Assembly (NCBI GenBank): GCA_951812925.1
Contig: OX638370.1
Coordinates: 94,192,897-94,256,896, forward strand
Direction of reading: 5' to 3'
DNA: 64,000 nt
DNA from: Calliopum simillimum
Taxonomy: Eukaryota; Arthropoda; Insecta; Diptera; Lauxaniidae
Below, one piece after another: positions 35,945-49,400 of this stretch. The notes under the pieces were generated by a model, which saw only the letters and a program-made list of their open reading frames with translations, was not told where the DNA came from and did no database searches. Numbering within the stretch: the stretch's first letter is position 1; every line of letters begins with the position of its first letter. The translations under genes and the position numbers were made by a program.

Positions 35945-38560
35945 TTCAATTCAATTCAATTGTATTCATTATTCTCAAACTTCGAACTTAAAATAGGAAA
36001 TTTACTTATCATTTTAGTTTACAAAATATTTATACATTGTAGAGAATAGTTAGTGACATTTTTTATTTTAATTTACAAAAATAGTGTTAAATGCCACATT
36101 TTGACTTTAATTTTAAGTACATAAATTATGAGTTAATTATGTGTGGGGTAAACAGATAGAAAACTGATAAAACAAAATACTATTAACAAATTTGAGCTAG
36201 GAAGATTGTAAGGATTTAAGCACTCGGTATAAAACATTATTTAATTAACTCAAGCTCAGTACGAGTGAGTTGATTACATAAATTTATTTTTTTTTTTTTA
36301 AATAATATAGCTCATCAAAGTTTCAACTTGGCTGATATCAAAAGTAAGAAGCCAAAACTTAAGCTTTTTTAAAAATGCAAGTAAGGGTCTAATGATTCGT
36401 ATGCTCTCTGGGAGGCTGTTGAAAAGTTTACATGATACAACTGTTAAAAAGTTTCTAAATAATTTGGTACGAAAAAAAGGTATTTGGACAGTAGAGCATT
36501 GGTTGCTTCGCAGGATGAGTGTATCGCGTACAAGGCTTTGCACATAGCCACCTCTCATAAAGAATATTTTTAACGCTTTAAAGTAAAATAGGTGCCTTAC
36601 AGGTAGGATTTTCATATTCCTAAACAATTGCATCGAGTGGGCTAAGCGTTGAGAGTTGCAAGTCTTTCTTATAGCATATTTTTGCAATACAATTAGTTGT
36701 TGTATTTTATTGAGATAGGCACCTCCCCAACAACTTATCCCATACTCTAATTTGGAGTGAAAAATTCCATAATATATTGTTTTTAATGTGTTATTTGAAA
36801 CAAATTTTCTAAGCCTGTAAAAACTTCAGAGAGACAATAGCAAATATCTTCTCAGGTTTGAGATATGTTCATCCCAATTTAAATTTTAGTCTATGGTAAC
36901 TCCTAAATATTTAAAGTGATCTACTCTATCAATTTTAAAGCAGTTCGACTCGCAAGCTACATTTGTATTAAAAAATTCCTCAAAGCAATGATTGTCACAG
37001 TTATTACTGAACAAAATATGACGCTTGCAGTTTGCTGCATGAAAAATGATATCAATGTCAGCAACTTCGTATAATTTCGGATAGAAAAACATTAATTTTG
37101 TCTTGTTGCTAACAACTAATTTATGTTCCGCAAGTGCGTAGTACATGGATATCATGGTTTATATCAGACACCAAAGATAGAGGATCTGTTGAATTATATG
37201 AAATTCCTAAATCATCCGCAAATGCTTTGACTTTTCCTCTAAAGGGTTGAGCAAACAAAGAATTTATGTAAATTAAAAATAGGATAGGCCCTAGAACCGA
37301 TCCTTGTGGTACACCTAAATTTATGATTTTAGGATCACTCAAGCTATTACACACTTTCACCTTCTGTGACCTATTTTTAAGATAAGACACAAACCAGTCA
37401 TAAAAAAAGCCACGAATACCCAAACCATACAATTTAACTAAGAGACATTTATGATCAACCATGTCAAAAGCTTTGGTTATGTCAACAAAAAGCCCAGCAC
37501 AAATTTTCTTTCCATCCAATCCTTTGTATAACTCAAAGCAAAAGTCTGAAAGAGCATCTTCTGTAGAGCAATTTTCTCTAAATCCAAATTGCAGGGGACT
37601 CAAAAACTGTATTTTTACAAGGTATGCTAAAATCCTAGCCTTAACTATTTTTTCAAATATTTTGGAAATTGAGGACAAAAGTGATATTGGTCTGTAATTT
37701 GACTTATCTTTTTTGTTGCCTTTTTTAAAAATAGGTATGACAATCGCACATTTAAGTTCTTCAGGAAAGTTACCAGAAATTATACTGCGGTTGAAGATAT
37801 ATGCTAAAATATCAACAACATTGAAAGAAATTTTTTTTAGAAGTATGTATATTAGAAATACCATCATATCCGCAAGAACTAGAATTTTTTAAGGATTTTA
37901 TTGCTTTAAGAATTTCTAAGCCTGTAATGGGTTCAAAATAGAAGCTATTTCTATTAAATGGAGATACACAAAGTCCTAAATCATAGCTGCAATTGCATGG
38001 CGAGGCAGAAATAGCTGGGAATGTTGAAAGTTCAACTGACTGAAAGTAATTATTAAAGACGTTAGCTACTTCCAACGGGTCTGATACATAGGAAAGATCA
38101 TTTTGTAATACAAGGGTATTATTTTTGGCATTATCTTTTCTACCAACAATGTTATTAACAATTTTCTATTCTTCTTTAAGGTTTCCCTGTGCATTTCTAA
38201 CTTTGTTGTAGAAAAAATTATCACGGCAGGTGCGAATTTCGTTATTTAAATGTTTACACAAGTTGCGAAAGCGGGTCTTGATTCTCATATTATTTGGGTA
38301 CATATAGCATTTTTTTCTCAGTTTGTTTTTTAACCTAATTTTTTTGAGGATTGACTTGCTAATCCAAGGCTTCATTCTTATTTCAGACGGCTTTCTTAAG
38401 TGGTAATATTTGGAAGAATTTATGCTTTCCTTTAAGTTTATCAGAAATTCGGAGTATGCCTCAGATACATTTTCTTCAGCATAAATACCCGCCCAATCAT
38501 TAATTCGTAGCTTAAGGTTCAGTTGCTCATAATTGATTTTTGTCACTTTATAGTGTGAAG
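35945..38560 (-). mobile_element. 5'-truncated non-LTR retrotransposon with AATTG tail
   Basis: Reverse transcriptase remains run on the minus strand from about 38546 down to 36298. The 3' end (left) is a short tandem of AATTG at 35945-35965, as some CR1/Jockey-group elements end in microsatellites instead of poly(A). TTTTCAATT occurs at both sides (35938 region and near 38603), a possible target duplication. The endonuclease part is missing. Confidence 0.65.
36298..38546 (-). pseudogene. Reverse transcriptase of a Jockey/CR1-group element, frameshifted
   Basis: In order on the minus strand: a linker (38546-38166), a palm lead-in (LKNSSSCGYDGIS, near 37870), and the RT core (37867-37121) with NYRPISLLSSISKIFEKIV, FVDITKAFD, GVPQGSVLGPILFLIYINS and the FADD active site. 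The thumb follows in another frame (LVVSNKTKLMFF to FKYLGVTID, 37155-36886) and the C-terminus in a third (36687-36298). At least three shifts, so inactive. Confidence 0.8.
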
Positions 38561-39279
38561 ATTGGATTCATTGTTTTCGAGATATGAGCTTTTTTGAAAT
38601 TTTGTGAAATTTTTCAATTACAACAACAAATAAATCAACAACATCAGCAACAACAACAACAAAACATGACACCAATATTTTCTAAATCATCCAACTTATA
38701 GCGGTTTTCATAGAAGACATATATTCCAATCTTCCGATGGCTGTATCTCCGAAACTGGGTCTGAGATACCCTTTTTGATCACATATTCTTTTTAAGACCT
38801 TAGAGCTCAATGATTAAAGTAAGTTTCAGAATTTTTGCGAATTTATCACTAAACGACACATGAACCCCATTTTGACCTCCATATGACCTTGAAAATGCAT
38901 TGATAGATTTATATGTAAGTCGATCTTTGCAAATATATGACTAAAAGTTCAATTAAAAAATCAATTTTCTATATAAAAAAAAAAGTTTAAGAAAATTCCA
39001 AAAAAATTACAAGTATTTCATAAACGATTCTAAGCATTTTATGCCTACTACACTTTTTTCGTAAGATGCCTTCCTCTTGAGTAAACAAAGAGTTTTGCCT
39101 GCCGCGGGCGTTCAAAAGCCAAAAACTCTCATCTAGCGACCGAATTTCGTCTTTAGGCATACATCATTTTAAAGCTTATAAAATATGCTTTAATATAAAA
39201 TTCTTTTAAAAAATGTGGGGGTTTTTTTTTAAGTTTTAAAAATTTTGGTGAAAAACAAGTAATATTTTTTTGTAAAAAG

Positions 39280-42200
39280 AACACTTAAAAATTAATTGCA
39301 CCAGTTGCTAACATATATCAACTTACAATCTTTGTTGGAAGCTATAAATTTAAAAAAAAAAACACACTTTTCATGAAAATGATTAAAAACGCCAACTTTA
39401 ACACCCCGTATTTTAACCACAAATGGTACTAGGACCAAATCTTCCCGGATTATTGTTTTTGCACACCGGAACTACCATATTGCTAAATCGGAGACAAAAA
39501 AATTTAAGCCTGGTACACTTGGCTTGTTTTGCTTCATATACTAAACGGAAAAATAGTTCCAAGATGTCAAAGCAAAATGTTGTTGTCAAGTTGATGTGGA
39601 ATGCTCCTTACAGCAAAACGTATTTGTATTTTCCTTCAAGGAAAATAAACATATATGTTCCATAAAATTAGCAGCACGTTTATTTTTTGTTTTTTTCAAA
39701 TTTGATGAACAACGCCATTAAAAATTTAAAAATAGCTAAAATCAGCAAAAGAGGCAAACTCTGAGCAAAAAATTTCGACCAGTGGAACGCAAAATAAAAA
39801 CAGTTCGCAGTCAGTCAGTAGTCAAAAGACGCAGCTTCAGCTGAGTGGCAGGCGCGTAAAATCACAATAAAAAAAAAAAAAAAAATCAAGTGACGTAAAA
39901 AAAGCTTAAACAATTTAAATTTCGTAATAATATTGTAACAATATTCGAAAGCAGTTTAATTTATTTATTTTTATTTATCCAACACTCTGTGCCACATCCT
40001 TACTTCCGCATATGCACAACACCAACAATTCTGAGATAAAATGAGAAATAGAAAAAACAAACCCACAGATACGAATGTATCGAGTTCGTTAGTTGATGAC
40101 CTCAGATACGACGCAACGACTCTTGAAGGCTTGAAATCCACAAAATCAGGTCACGTTGTGTGAAATCCGAGCGTAATGAACAGGTGGTTGCAGATACCAC
40201 ACAGCTGTGAGCGCGCGAGTGAAAATCATTCGATAGTTCGTAGATACGCGTACGTGTAGCATTCGATTCGATTAACGATTTATGTTGGTTGGTGTTGGTT
40301 GCAGAAGGGCGAAATAATGAAAATAAAATATCGTCGCCACTGAGTCCCTACCTATCTATCTATCTACCTACCCTGTTACCTTTTAATGTAATTGAAAGCC
40401 AAAGATTAACATTGAAAGACAAAAACAAAAAACGCACACATTCTGACGATACGCGACGCGACGATTCACCACCTCCACGCTACAATCGATGATGGTCATG
40501 ACAAGAAACGCGAATACAAATAATAAGCTAAAAGAAGAACAAGAGTAACACTAGTTTACAAAATTATTATGATGCTCTTTATAATATAAATAAAGTGAAA
40601 TATTGGAAAGCGTAAGCATTAAGCGAATTGGCAAAAATATGAACTCAAGAAGAGTCGGATCTAGTTTCGGAGACAAAAAAAACGGAAAGTCTGAATTTAG
40701 CTTTTGTAAAAACTGGCATAAGTTGTGAATTCTTGGATGGCACAGTGAATTTGCCATGGGCAAAAAAAAACACAACCTCTTCTATAATTTTTTTTTTTTT
40801 TGTGAATAAACTTTATCTTTTCTGTTCTAAAAACATTTAAAAATCGAATTAACCAAAATGGATATTGAAAAAAAAAGGCATTAACTTTGTTTTTAACTTA
40901 AAAAATACACACCTCTTGTGACGTACTTTTTATAAAATCATACTTTTTTTAGTGTACTTTTTCTCTATTTTTTGTACTTCTATTAGTATTTCACTTAAAC
41001 ATTTAGTGAAGTATTTACCCTGCTGAGTCCCCCATTCAATTCTTATACACTAAAATCAGTTCACGTTCCTAGATTATAAATGTGCTTATTGTAGCTGCCG
41101 AGATGTGCCCAGCTTTGTGTAATCTCATAAAGACCTTCGCTTCCTCGGTGGTTTTCTGTTATTAAGTTGTGGCCTTCTACACGATTTTGTAAAAATAAAT
41201 TTAGCAAATTTTGTGAAGTAAACAGTACAGTTTTATAAATACATAATTGCATAAACTTATATCACAAGTAATAGAAATCATAAATTTGGATCGTTTCAAT
41301 TCAAATTTTTTACTTCAATTTTATTTACTCAAATTTCATGTTAAAACTATCCGGTTTTTTTTGTCAATACTCAAAGACCTTAAATGATAGCGAATTATTT
41401 GTAACATTTTTGAAATCAACATTGCCAATTTAATAAAAATTGATACCCATTTTGAAAAAAGGCTTCGACCGCGCCCCAACTTTGTATGAGAGGTAAGCGC
41501 CTTCTAAACATTTGCACCAAATTTCAAGACTCTTAACTATATTATTAGTATTTGTGACCACCGTTCGCAAACAAACGGAAACATTGTGGATGGGTTTAAA
41601 AAATATTGAAGTCAAAGGAAAAATATTTTATCAGGCTTTAAGATTAAGATTATAACATAGCTTCTTTTAGATTCATTTCCTTTTAGTACAATAAAACTAG
41701 ATATAATATCAATGGAAAAGTGAAAAAACTACTGCGGACTGCAAACTTGGTACAGTTGTTTATTGGGCTACAGTAACTTTACAAAAAAAGTCCACCAATG
41801 AAGTGAAAATTGTAAGCGGATTCTCATAGAGTTTTTTACTCAATGGTATCATTTTCAAATGGTCATGAGTTTTTAAGAAAAAATAATAGAAAACCAATTC
41901 ATAGCTTGAAATATAGTTCTTTATTCTGCATTTAGTAGAAAAGAGCAAAACAATTTTATGCGTCCTCTATATAACCTCAAAAGTCGTGTTTTTGAACTTT
42001 TAGGTTTGAAAGAACCATACGTGATAGAGCGATTCACAGACTGGATTCAGATTCAGAGCCAACAACTTTATCGAAAATTACTATTTTTGTTTTGGTTTGT
42101 TGTGTTTTTTTCAAATGTACCATTTTTCGACCTTTTTTTAAGAAATGGTTAAGAAAAAATTTTAAAGATAGTTTTGTTTAGTAGTTTTTGCTCAAAAGAA

Positions 42201-42400
42201 AGCATATATGCAATAAAAAATGGGGTTATATAAAATATTATTTAAAATGAGTTTTCGACACCGTGTCAACAGTTCATGCCATTTCTTCTGTGTGCTTGCG
42301 TAATTTATTAGTAACGATTGATTTAGCAAAAGATACTCGTGTATTTAACTCACTAGAATTCATTAATAAACATAATTCATAAAAATTTTGTTGACTAGTA
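39280..42400. other. Intergenic region before gene B
   Basis: Apart from the possible promoter near 39800 I see no gene. Sequence at 41450-41600 (CACCAAATTTCAAG, AACAAACGGAAACATTG) resembles a dispersed repeat in style but was not matched elsewhere in the window. Confidence 0.35.
39792..39825 (+). promoter_or_regulatory. Possible core promoter
   Basis: AAATAAAAAC lies about 20 nt before GCAGTCAGTCAGTAG, which fits the fly initiator TCAGTY. The following 700 nt (CA-rich, with TTGGTTGCAG/AAGGGCG near 40300) look like a spliced 5' leader. Which gene it serves, possibly gene B, is unknown. Confidence 0.25.
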
Positions 42401-42419
42401 TAATGCGCGCTACAACAAT

Positions 42420-43445
42420 ATTGAAAACATGAGACTCAACAAACTTGTGAACAAAAGTGGGGGACGCGTGTCCATCACACAGACGCACCCAGAAAAGCGC
42501 ACTCGTCGTAGACCACGACGACTAACGGTACACATATTGTCACTGCGACAGCCGTGGTGCGCTGGTGCTGGTTTGAACGATTCGCGAGCAAAGCGAAGGT
42601 TCAGTGGTGGCCCACAAAAACGACTAAGATTATTACCAAACGAATTGTGGCGGTGACGGCAGCAACGCCGACCATATAGTACCAACATAGGTAGTAATAA
42701 GGACGTTTTTAATCGTGCGCTGACGATTCTGCCGTTGATTCGGCGCTAGCAGTCGGAGGAGGACAACTGTTGCAGTTAAGCGTCATTGTTAAAATTAACG
42801 GTAGGACGCTGTAAAAAATACAATGTTGGCATTAGTGTTGGCAGCAAAGTTAAAGAGTTAAGAAGATCGAAAAAGAGTTAAGGCAAGGAAAAAGATAGCA
42901 AACAAAAAGGAAGAAAACCAGCAGTGGAGCAAAATTAAAGTGCGTAAGAAACAAGAAAGGAGGTGAAGAATTTTCTTAAGCGAATTATCGCCGCCTACAT
43001 AACAACGAATCAGAGACCCAGAAAGGTGCCACCGGCGGTGGCCATAAGTGTTGTACATGAGTGTCTACATGGTGCGGTATGAGCGCTGGCAAAAAGTGTT
43101 TGTTGGACATAAGTGTTGTGTTTTCTTAAGTTTTCTTTCACTCTCTCTCGCACATATATCTACGTACTTTTCGTAACACTTTGTGTGTCGTTATTTTTAT
43201 TTTAATTTTTTTGTAAATATTATCTAGTAGAACTCACATTTTAAACTCAATTTTGAAGCAAATTCTATCTAATATTTTAACACATTAACCGTTAGCTCTA
43301 ACGGTCGGTGTCAGTGTTATGCCAAAAATCTCTAGTCAATTGATTGTAAAGTTTTAAAAATAACATTTAGCAGCGTGCGCTGCAGGTCGGCGCTAGGGAC
43401 TCCATCGCACAGGATGCTTCAAGGCGCGCCAACAACACCTTCAGC
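42420..43445 (+). other. GC-richer region upstream of gene B
   Basis: The base content rises over the flanks, with AACAGTTG-type and GCGC-rich sequence, and no transposon signal. It leads to the gene B start codon, so it may hold the promoter and leader. A 75-codon frame at 42429-42656 is Arg-rich and unrecognised. Confidence 0.3.
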
Positions 43446-43449
43446 ATGA
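43414..43449 (+). promoter_or_regulatory. Upstream ORF overlapping the gene B start codon
   Basis: An 11-codon upstream ORF (MLQGAPTTPSA) begins at 43414 and its TGA (43447-43449) overlaps the gene B ATG (43446-43448) as ATGA. This arrangement could lower translation of gene B or couple it by reinitiation. It depends on the leader being transcribed unspliced across this stretch, which I cannot show. Confidence 0.45.
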
Positions 43450-46400
43450 TTTTTAACTATGAGAATCGTTTGCAGTATTTTTATTTCTTTCTTTCTGGAC
43501 TGGTGGCGAGTGCGTTGCTGATACTAATTTACATCTCGATGCAGACGACCTTTGTAAGTGACCCTAATTTAATTGATTTTGTTGTAGATAAAAAAAAAAT
43601 TATTTAAAAATGGTTTTCTTACCACCATAAATGCCCGAAATGTTTATTCATATTTTGTGTGGCTATATTTAATAAAGCCGAAAATCAATAACGCATTTTT
43701 TTTTTGTGATGGCCACTAATTGACCAACGCGGGGTAACATGCAATACGCAGGCAAAAATATCGGCACAACGTTGCCATAGAAGCATGACAAGAACCGAAC
43801 CCATGTAATGTTTACTTTAGAGGTAGAATGTCAAATTTTTTATTCTTCCTTTTCCAACCAATATAAAAATACATGGTTTATGACTGATACTAATGAAATA
43901 TCAATACTTAATCAGCGGATGAGAAAAGAAAACATTTCAATTGAAAATGCGAAAAAAATTATTATCTACAATTTTACCGATATACAACACTGAAAAAATT
44001 AATTGGTACCGATTTTTAATGGAAATTTAATCAAAAAAAAATATTCTTGAAAAGTTAGAGCAATCATCATATATAAAGAAAATTTTTCGATTTCAGAGAA
44101 ATTCCTTTTTTCCACACACATTTAAATGAGAAAATTTTTATAAAAAATTATACAAAATTTCGCTAACATTTGAAGAAAGTTTTGGAATTTTTAAATTGTT
44201 TTCAGCTTACCTGTAGACTCTTCTGAATCATGAATTTATTGTAAGCCATCAAATTTTCGGTCAAATTGCAGATTGCATAGTTTGCACGTCAAATTTCTTA
44301 AAAAAGTTAAATATTTTCATCCAAAATAGCTATCTTTTGAAAGTTCGTTTATTTCTTAAGTTAATGATATTCGAATAAAAGAAACAATACTATCTTAAAA
44401 ATTTTTAAGTTGTTTGGAATTGCTCTCCCACGACATCGAAATGTTCTCTTTGACGTAAAAATCTTGCAGGCAAACGGACTAGTTCAACTGTAATTCATTA
44501 ACTAGTCCTCTACCAACCAGTACTAGTCCAACTTGAATCCATTTTGCATACAAGCAACTGTTCTTTTTTATGTGTTAATGTCCTACGAAATTTCAATTGT
44601 CTCCTTCTGCATTACGTTTTACCAGTCCGGGGCTAGTTGCATTGTGAAATAGTCTTTTAACAACTAGTCTTCAACCAGTGGAGTAATATTTTTTTTTATT
44701 CCCTACACCCAGGGTGTATTTGTCCTTCCGTTTGTAACGCAGAGAAGGAGGCGTGGCAGATATAGATAAGTATTTATATTCTTGATCAGCGTCACCTCCT
44801 GAGTCGATATAGCCATGTCCGTCTGTCTGGCTGGCTGGCTGTGCGTGGAAATATTTTTTACGGGAAAACTAACCATGATAATTCAATGAAATTTGGTGCG
44901 TTGGCTTTGTCGTAAAAGTTAGCTCGTGGAATTGAAAATAAGCCAAATTGGTTAACGGACACGCCTACCGCCCATATAAAAAATATATTCAAAATGCAAC
45001 TTTAGGAGTATTTTTCACAACAATTCAACTATAGTACACTTAACTACTATGAATTATTTGCGAAAGCTCTGAGTAAAAACTAGGCGGATTCGGACAAGGG
45101 GGCGCACACTGGTTCAAAATCCCCAAAAGTCGAAATCATTAAAGTTTCGAGACGAAATTTTTTGCCTGGGGATTATTGAGGTCGCTGATGACGAATTTGA
45201 TGTTAAATTTTTAAAAAAGAAAATGGCGGATTCAAAATGGCGGATGATTTGCATAAATATTCAAACAAATCCAACAAAAAAATTTACTCGGAGGTTTAAT
45301 TAGTTCAATATAAAATTATCATACTTCAATTTAGAAATAGCGCGTTGGTACAGTCAATAAACTAACTTCATGATTTTTGGGATCACTGATTACGTATATT
45401 AGATTTTTTAAAAACAAAATGGTGGATTCGAAATGGCAAAAAGCAACACTTTCACAACTTTTATATCTAATTTAAAAATTTATTTCAAAACTTTAACTTT
45501 GATAGAATTGTGTGCAACGGTAAATTGATCTACATAAAAATGTCTTTTAGATTCCTTTATTATGGAGTAAAAGCTGTGTAATGATATACAAATTTTATCA
45601 TTTCGGGCGAGCAATACATACTGACGCTTGGCAAGCAATATGAATTAAATTTTCCTATGGGTGCTTCAGAAAAAATCGCGTCAAACAAAAGAGGCAAAAA
45701 ACTGCACCTCAAATTTTTTATATGTGTTACAAAAGATTTCAATCTTCTTAAATCCAAAAAATCTTGGTGGTATGACGCAGTATAAATTAGTTCTGGGCTT
45801 TTTTCATAACCATTGCAAACTGATTTTGTGAAATAATTTGATTTTAAGTTAAACACAATTATCAAAAAAACATAAATTATTGTAAGTTTGGAATATAAAG
45901 GTTCGATAGTATCTTCTTTTACAAAAAGATTCCATATTCAAACATAAAATCGGTTCAGTTTTACAGTAACCACACAATTTTTACAGTGAACACTAAATTT
46001 TTACTTTTAACTCACAGAATTTTGCGTCTGAGAAGCATACTTTTGGAGAGATCCCAAGAGCATTTTAGGAATTCATGGATCTTTCTTACAAATTTTTTGA
46101 GGTCTATGAATATCTGTTAGACAATGCGGTCCATAAAAAGTTAATTAAAAAAAACTTTTTTTTTCGACTTTTGGCCAGCTTTTAAGGATTTTGAACCAGT
46201 GTGGGGCGTGGCATTTTTTATATAAGCAAAAGCTTTAAAACGCTATACTAAAAGCGTTTTTCGAGATAATCAAACTAAATTGGCCCCCAACGCATCCCTT
46301 TTTCACTAGTTTCGGGCTAGTACGTAGGCTGCTCGATATATTTCTGGCCTAGGCAACACTAAGTGTTGCCAGGTGCAATCTGACATTTCTGTTAGAAAGT

Positions 46401-49400
46401 TTGATATTTTTTAGCACAAGCATACTCAGAACGTTTTGACGTACGACCATCATTTGTGTTGTTTACAGTGACTTGAAAAAATCAGTTTGGCAAAAAAATG
46501 GAATTAACTCGTGAACATTTTCGTGCGATCATTTTTCACAACTTTCGACGTGGATTATCACGACAAGAGTGCATTGATGGACTTAAATCTTTATATGGCG
46601 ATGAAGCACCATTTTATGACACTGTGAAACACTAGCTTAATGACTTCAATCGTGGCCGACGCTCGCTCAAAGACGAATTCCGTGAAGGTCGTTCAAAAAT
46701 GGCCGTTGTGCCAGAGAACATTGATGCCGTGCGTGAACTGATAATGCAAGATCGTCATTTGACACACCGTGAGATAGAGGCATTCTTGCACATTAGTTCC
46801 ACTCCAATACATTCGATTTTGCATGAACACCTGGCCGTAAGAAATGTTTGTTCTCGTTGGATCCCGCACAATTTGACAATCGCTCAAAAAAAGGCTCGTG
46901 TCGATTGGTGCAAAGAAATGTTGAAAAAATACGATCACGGTGCTTCAAAAGACGTTTATAAGATTGTCACAGATGACGAATCATGGATCTATGCGTATGA
47001 GCCCGAAACAAAACAGCAATCGACCGTGTGGGTCTTCGAAGACGAGCCAAATCCAACGAAAGTTGTTCGTGAGAAAAGCACTTCGAAGCAAATGGTCGCC
47101 TGTTTCTTCGGCAAAACTGGTCATGTGGCGACTGTTCCGCTTGAGCAACGTAGAACGGTCAATTCTGAGTAGTACACCACAATTTGTTTGCCTGAAGTCT
47201 TCGGAGAAATTCGAAAAACGAACAAGAGAAGACGAATCATTGTTCACCATGACAATGTGAGCTCTCACACATCGGCTCAAACCAGCGCCTTTTTGACCGG
47301 CCAGAACGTCGAATTGATGAGTCATCTGCCGTACAGCCCTGACTTGGCACCCAATGACTTCTTTCTATTCCCGCACATCAAGAAAAAAATGCGTGGTCAA
47401 TGATTTTCGTCGCCAGAAGATGCTGATGAAGCGTTCAAAAACCATGATTTGGAGGTGTCTCAATCGGAGTGGAAAAAGTGCTTCGACAATTGGTTTGAGC
47501 GCATGCAAAAGTGTATAAATCATGCTGGAGAATACTTTGAAAAACAATAAAACCATTTTTGATGATAAATATTCGCATTTTCATTATTAGACCAGAAATA
47601 TATCGAGCAGCCCACGTACTAATCGTGAACTAGAATTTTTTGTACACTGTCTCATATCTTTACTGCTGGGTAATAATTTGGTCCATTTCAGAGAACATTT
47701 GATAAATTTCGAACAATTTTAAAGAACATTTCAGAGAACATAGGACGCATCACAAACCATTTTAAAAAAAAATGTTTCCATATTTAGGAACATTTTTCGG
47801 TTTTTAAAATAGTTTGGGATGAATCAAATGTTCTCTGAAATGGATCAAATTTCACATTGTGATAATTTACAACAAAGAGAATATTTTTCTGTCGTGAGAG
47901 TGCAATTCCAAGCAACTTTATTTTGTTTCATAAAACTTAAAACCAGTCTAATATCTTATAAAACTTTAAACCAGTCTAATATCTTATAGTATATTAAAGC
48001 AAAAGTTTAAAATTTCCAAAATTGTTTGAAGAACCGATAAATATCAAAACTATGCATTACGAAATCAATTATTGTTTCTATCTATTGCAGAATGATCAAC
48101 GCAAGGATAACCTCAAAATTCTGCAGAAATCGTTAAACTTCGTTAAACCAGCAACATCTTGGAATTACACCAACACCTGGCAACCTATCGAAGCAACAAC
48201 TTTAAAGCACCAGATATATTCGGCATATTTTGATTTCAGAACGGAAATTTTTGGTAGGTCATTTTTGTTGAAACATATTTTCATTTAAGCAGTTGATCTT
48301 AATAATTTCTATAATTTTAGAACACGTTGACCGTGATGTTGACACATTTCTTTATGGTTCTATACGCGTGTTTGGTATTTTACCACTTCGCGTAAAGGAG
48401 GTCATCATATGTCTGGTAAGGTACGTACTATCAGTTGCTTAAGTGTTGCTAATAAATTTCAAATAATATTCGTCCGTTTAGGGAACAGGATTTTACAGTC
48501 AGTAAAATTGCGGCACAAGAGGCAAGCCTTATGCAAGAACACCAAGAACACCATGATGACCCCTTTGGTGCTTGGAGTATTATGTGTCCACTGCGTACAA
48601 GAAGAAATGCAACCACTGTCCTATTGCCAATTGCTGTAGCTATTAGCTATTCGTCTATCAGTCACAAACGCAGTAAACCCACCTATGTGCCAATTAGGTG
48701 AGTTGGGAACTTGTGAATTATGTGGGGTTATACTATGAAAGATCCACTTCTGTGATGCCAAATGGGACATATTTTAATATATCATATACACCAGACCATA
48801 TCCAAATTTCATCCTACTGTAAAACTAAATTTTGGATAAAACAAGAATATCATGAAATCTCGCTGGGAACAATTGCCTAGAACATCTTAACACATTATGT
48901 CCAGTTTTTCTGTGTCTCTTTGAATGCTTTTTCCAAAAACTTTTCTATTTTTTCACTTTATTTTCTATATCATACGCTTAGGATATATTCACTTTTGATT
49001 TTTTTATCAAACTACTGTAAGATTTTCCATAATGCGAAGATTGAACGAAGCTTTTATTATAGTTTATGATCAGCATTAATGAAAATTCTTTTACTTTCAG
49101 CTATCCGAAACATATTGAAGGCATGCTGCAAAAATCTAAGCCAGGTATCGCTATTTGCGTTGGCCCAATAAAAGAGAATTACGCTGATGCTTTACGTCTG
49201 GTTGAATTTGTCGAAATGTACCGTATCCTTGGAGCCAATCATTTCTACTTCTATAGAGTTGAAGCCAGCAATGATGTAAATGAAGTGCTGAATTACTACA
49301 GCGATATGGGCTTGGCAAATGTTTTAGATTGGAACACATTCTCCTATGGCAAGGATATTCATTATGTTGGTATCGTTGCGCAATTGAACGAATGCATTTT

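Larger units (their letters stand above)
35515..39275. mobile_element. Foldback element split by a non-LTR retrotransposon
   Basis: The left arm (35515-35900) and right arm (38690-39275) are inverted copies: GAACGCCCGCGGCAGGCAAA with its complement, TTTAAAATGATGTATG, and GGTTTTCATAG/GAAAACCGCTATAAG. The retrotransposon at about 35945-38560 lies between them. Outer ends were not fixed. Confidence 0.65.
44407..47918. mobile_element. Outer inverted-repeat element hosting three insertions
   Basis: AAGTTGTTTGGAATTGCTCT at the left pairs with AAGTTGCTTGGAATTGCACT at the right (complement), extending 46 bp to TTCTCTTTG with about 8 mismatches. The element contains repeated ACTAGTC wording, a hairpin at 47679-47860, family A copy 5, the Transib-like insert and the mariner. 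Confidence 0.5.

Noticed and set aside
36298..37697. Plus-strand 78-codon frame at 37461
   Set aside because: It is antisense to the reverse transcriptase core.
42429..42656. 75-codon Arg-rich frame
   Set aside because: Driven by local GC content; no domain, no splice or start context. Kept only as part of the upstream region of gene B.
45560..45865. 101-codon frame inside the Transib-like element
   Set aside because: No transposase motif; far too short for a Transib transposase. Possibly chance.
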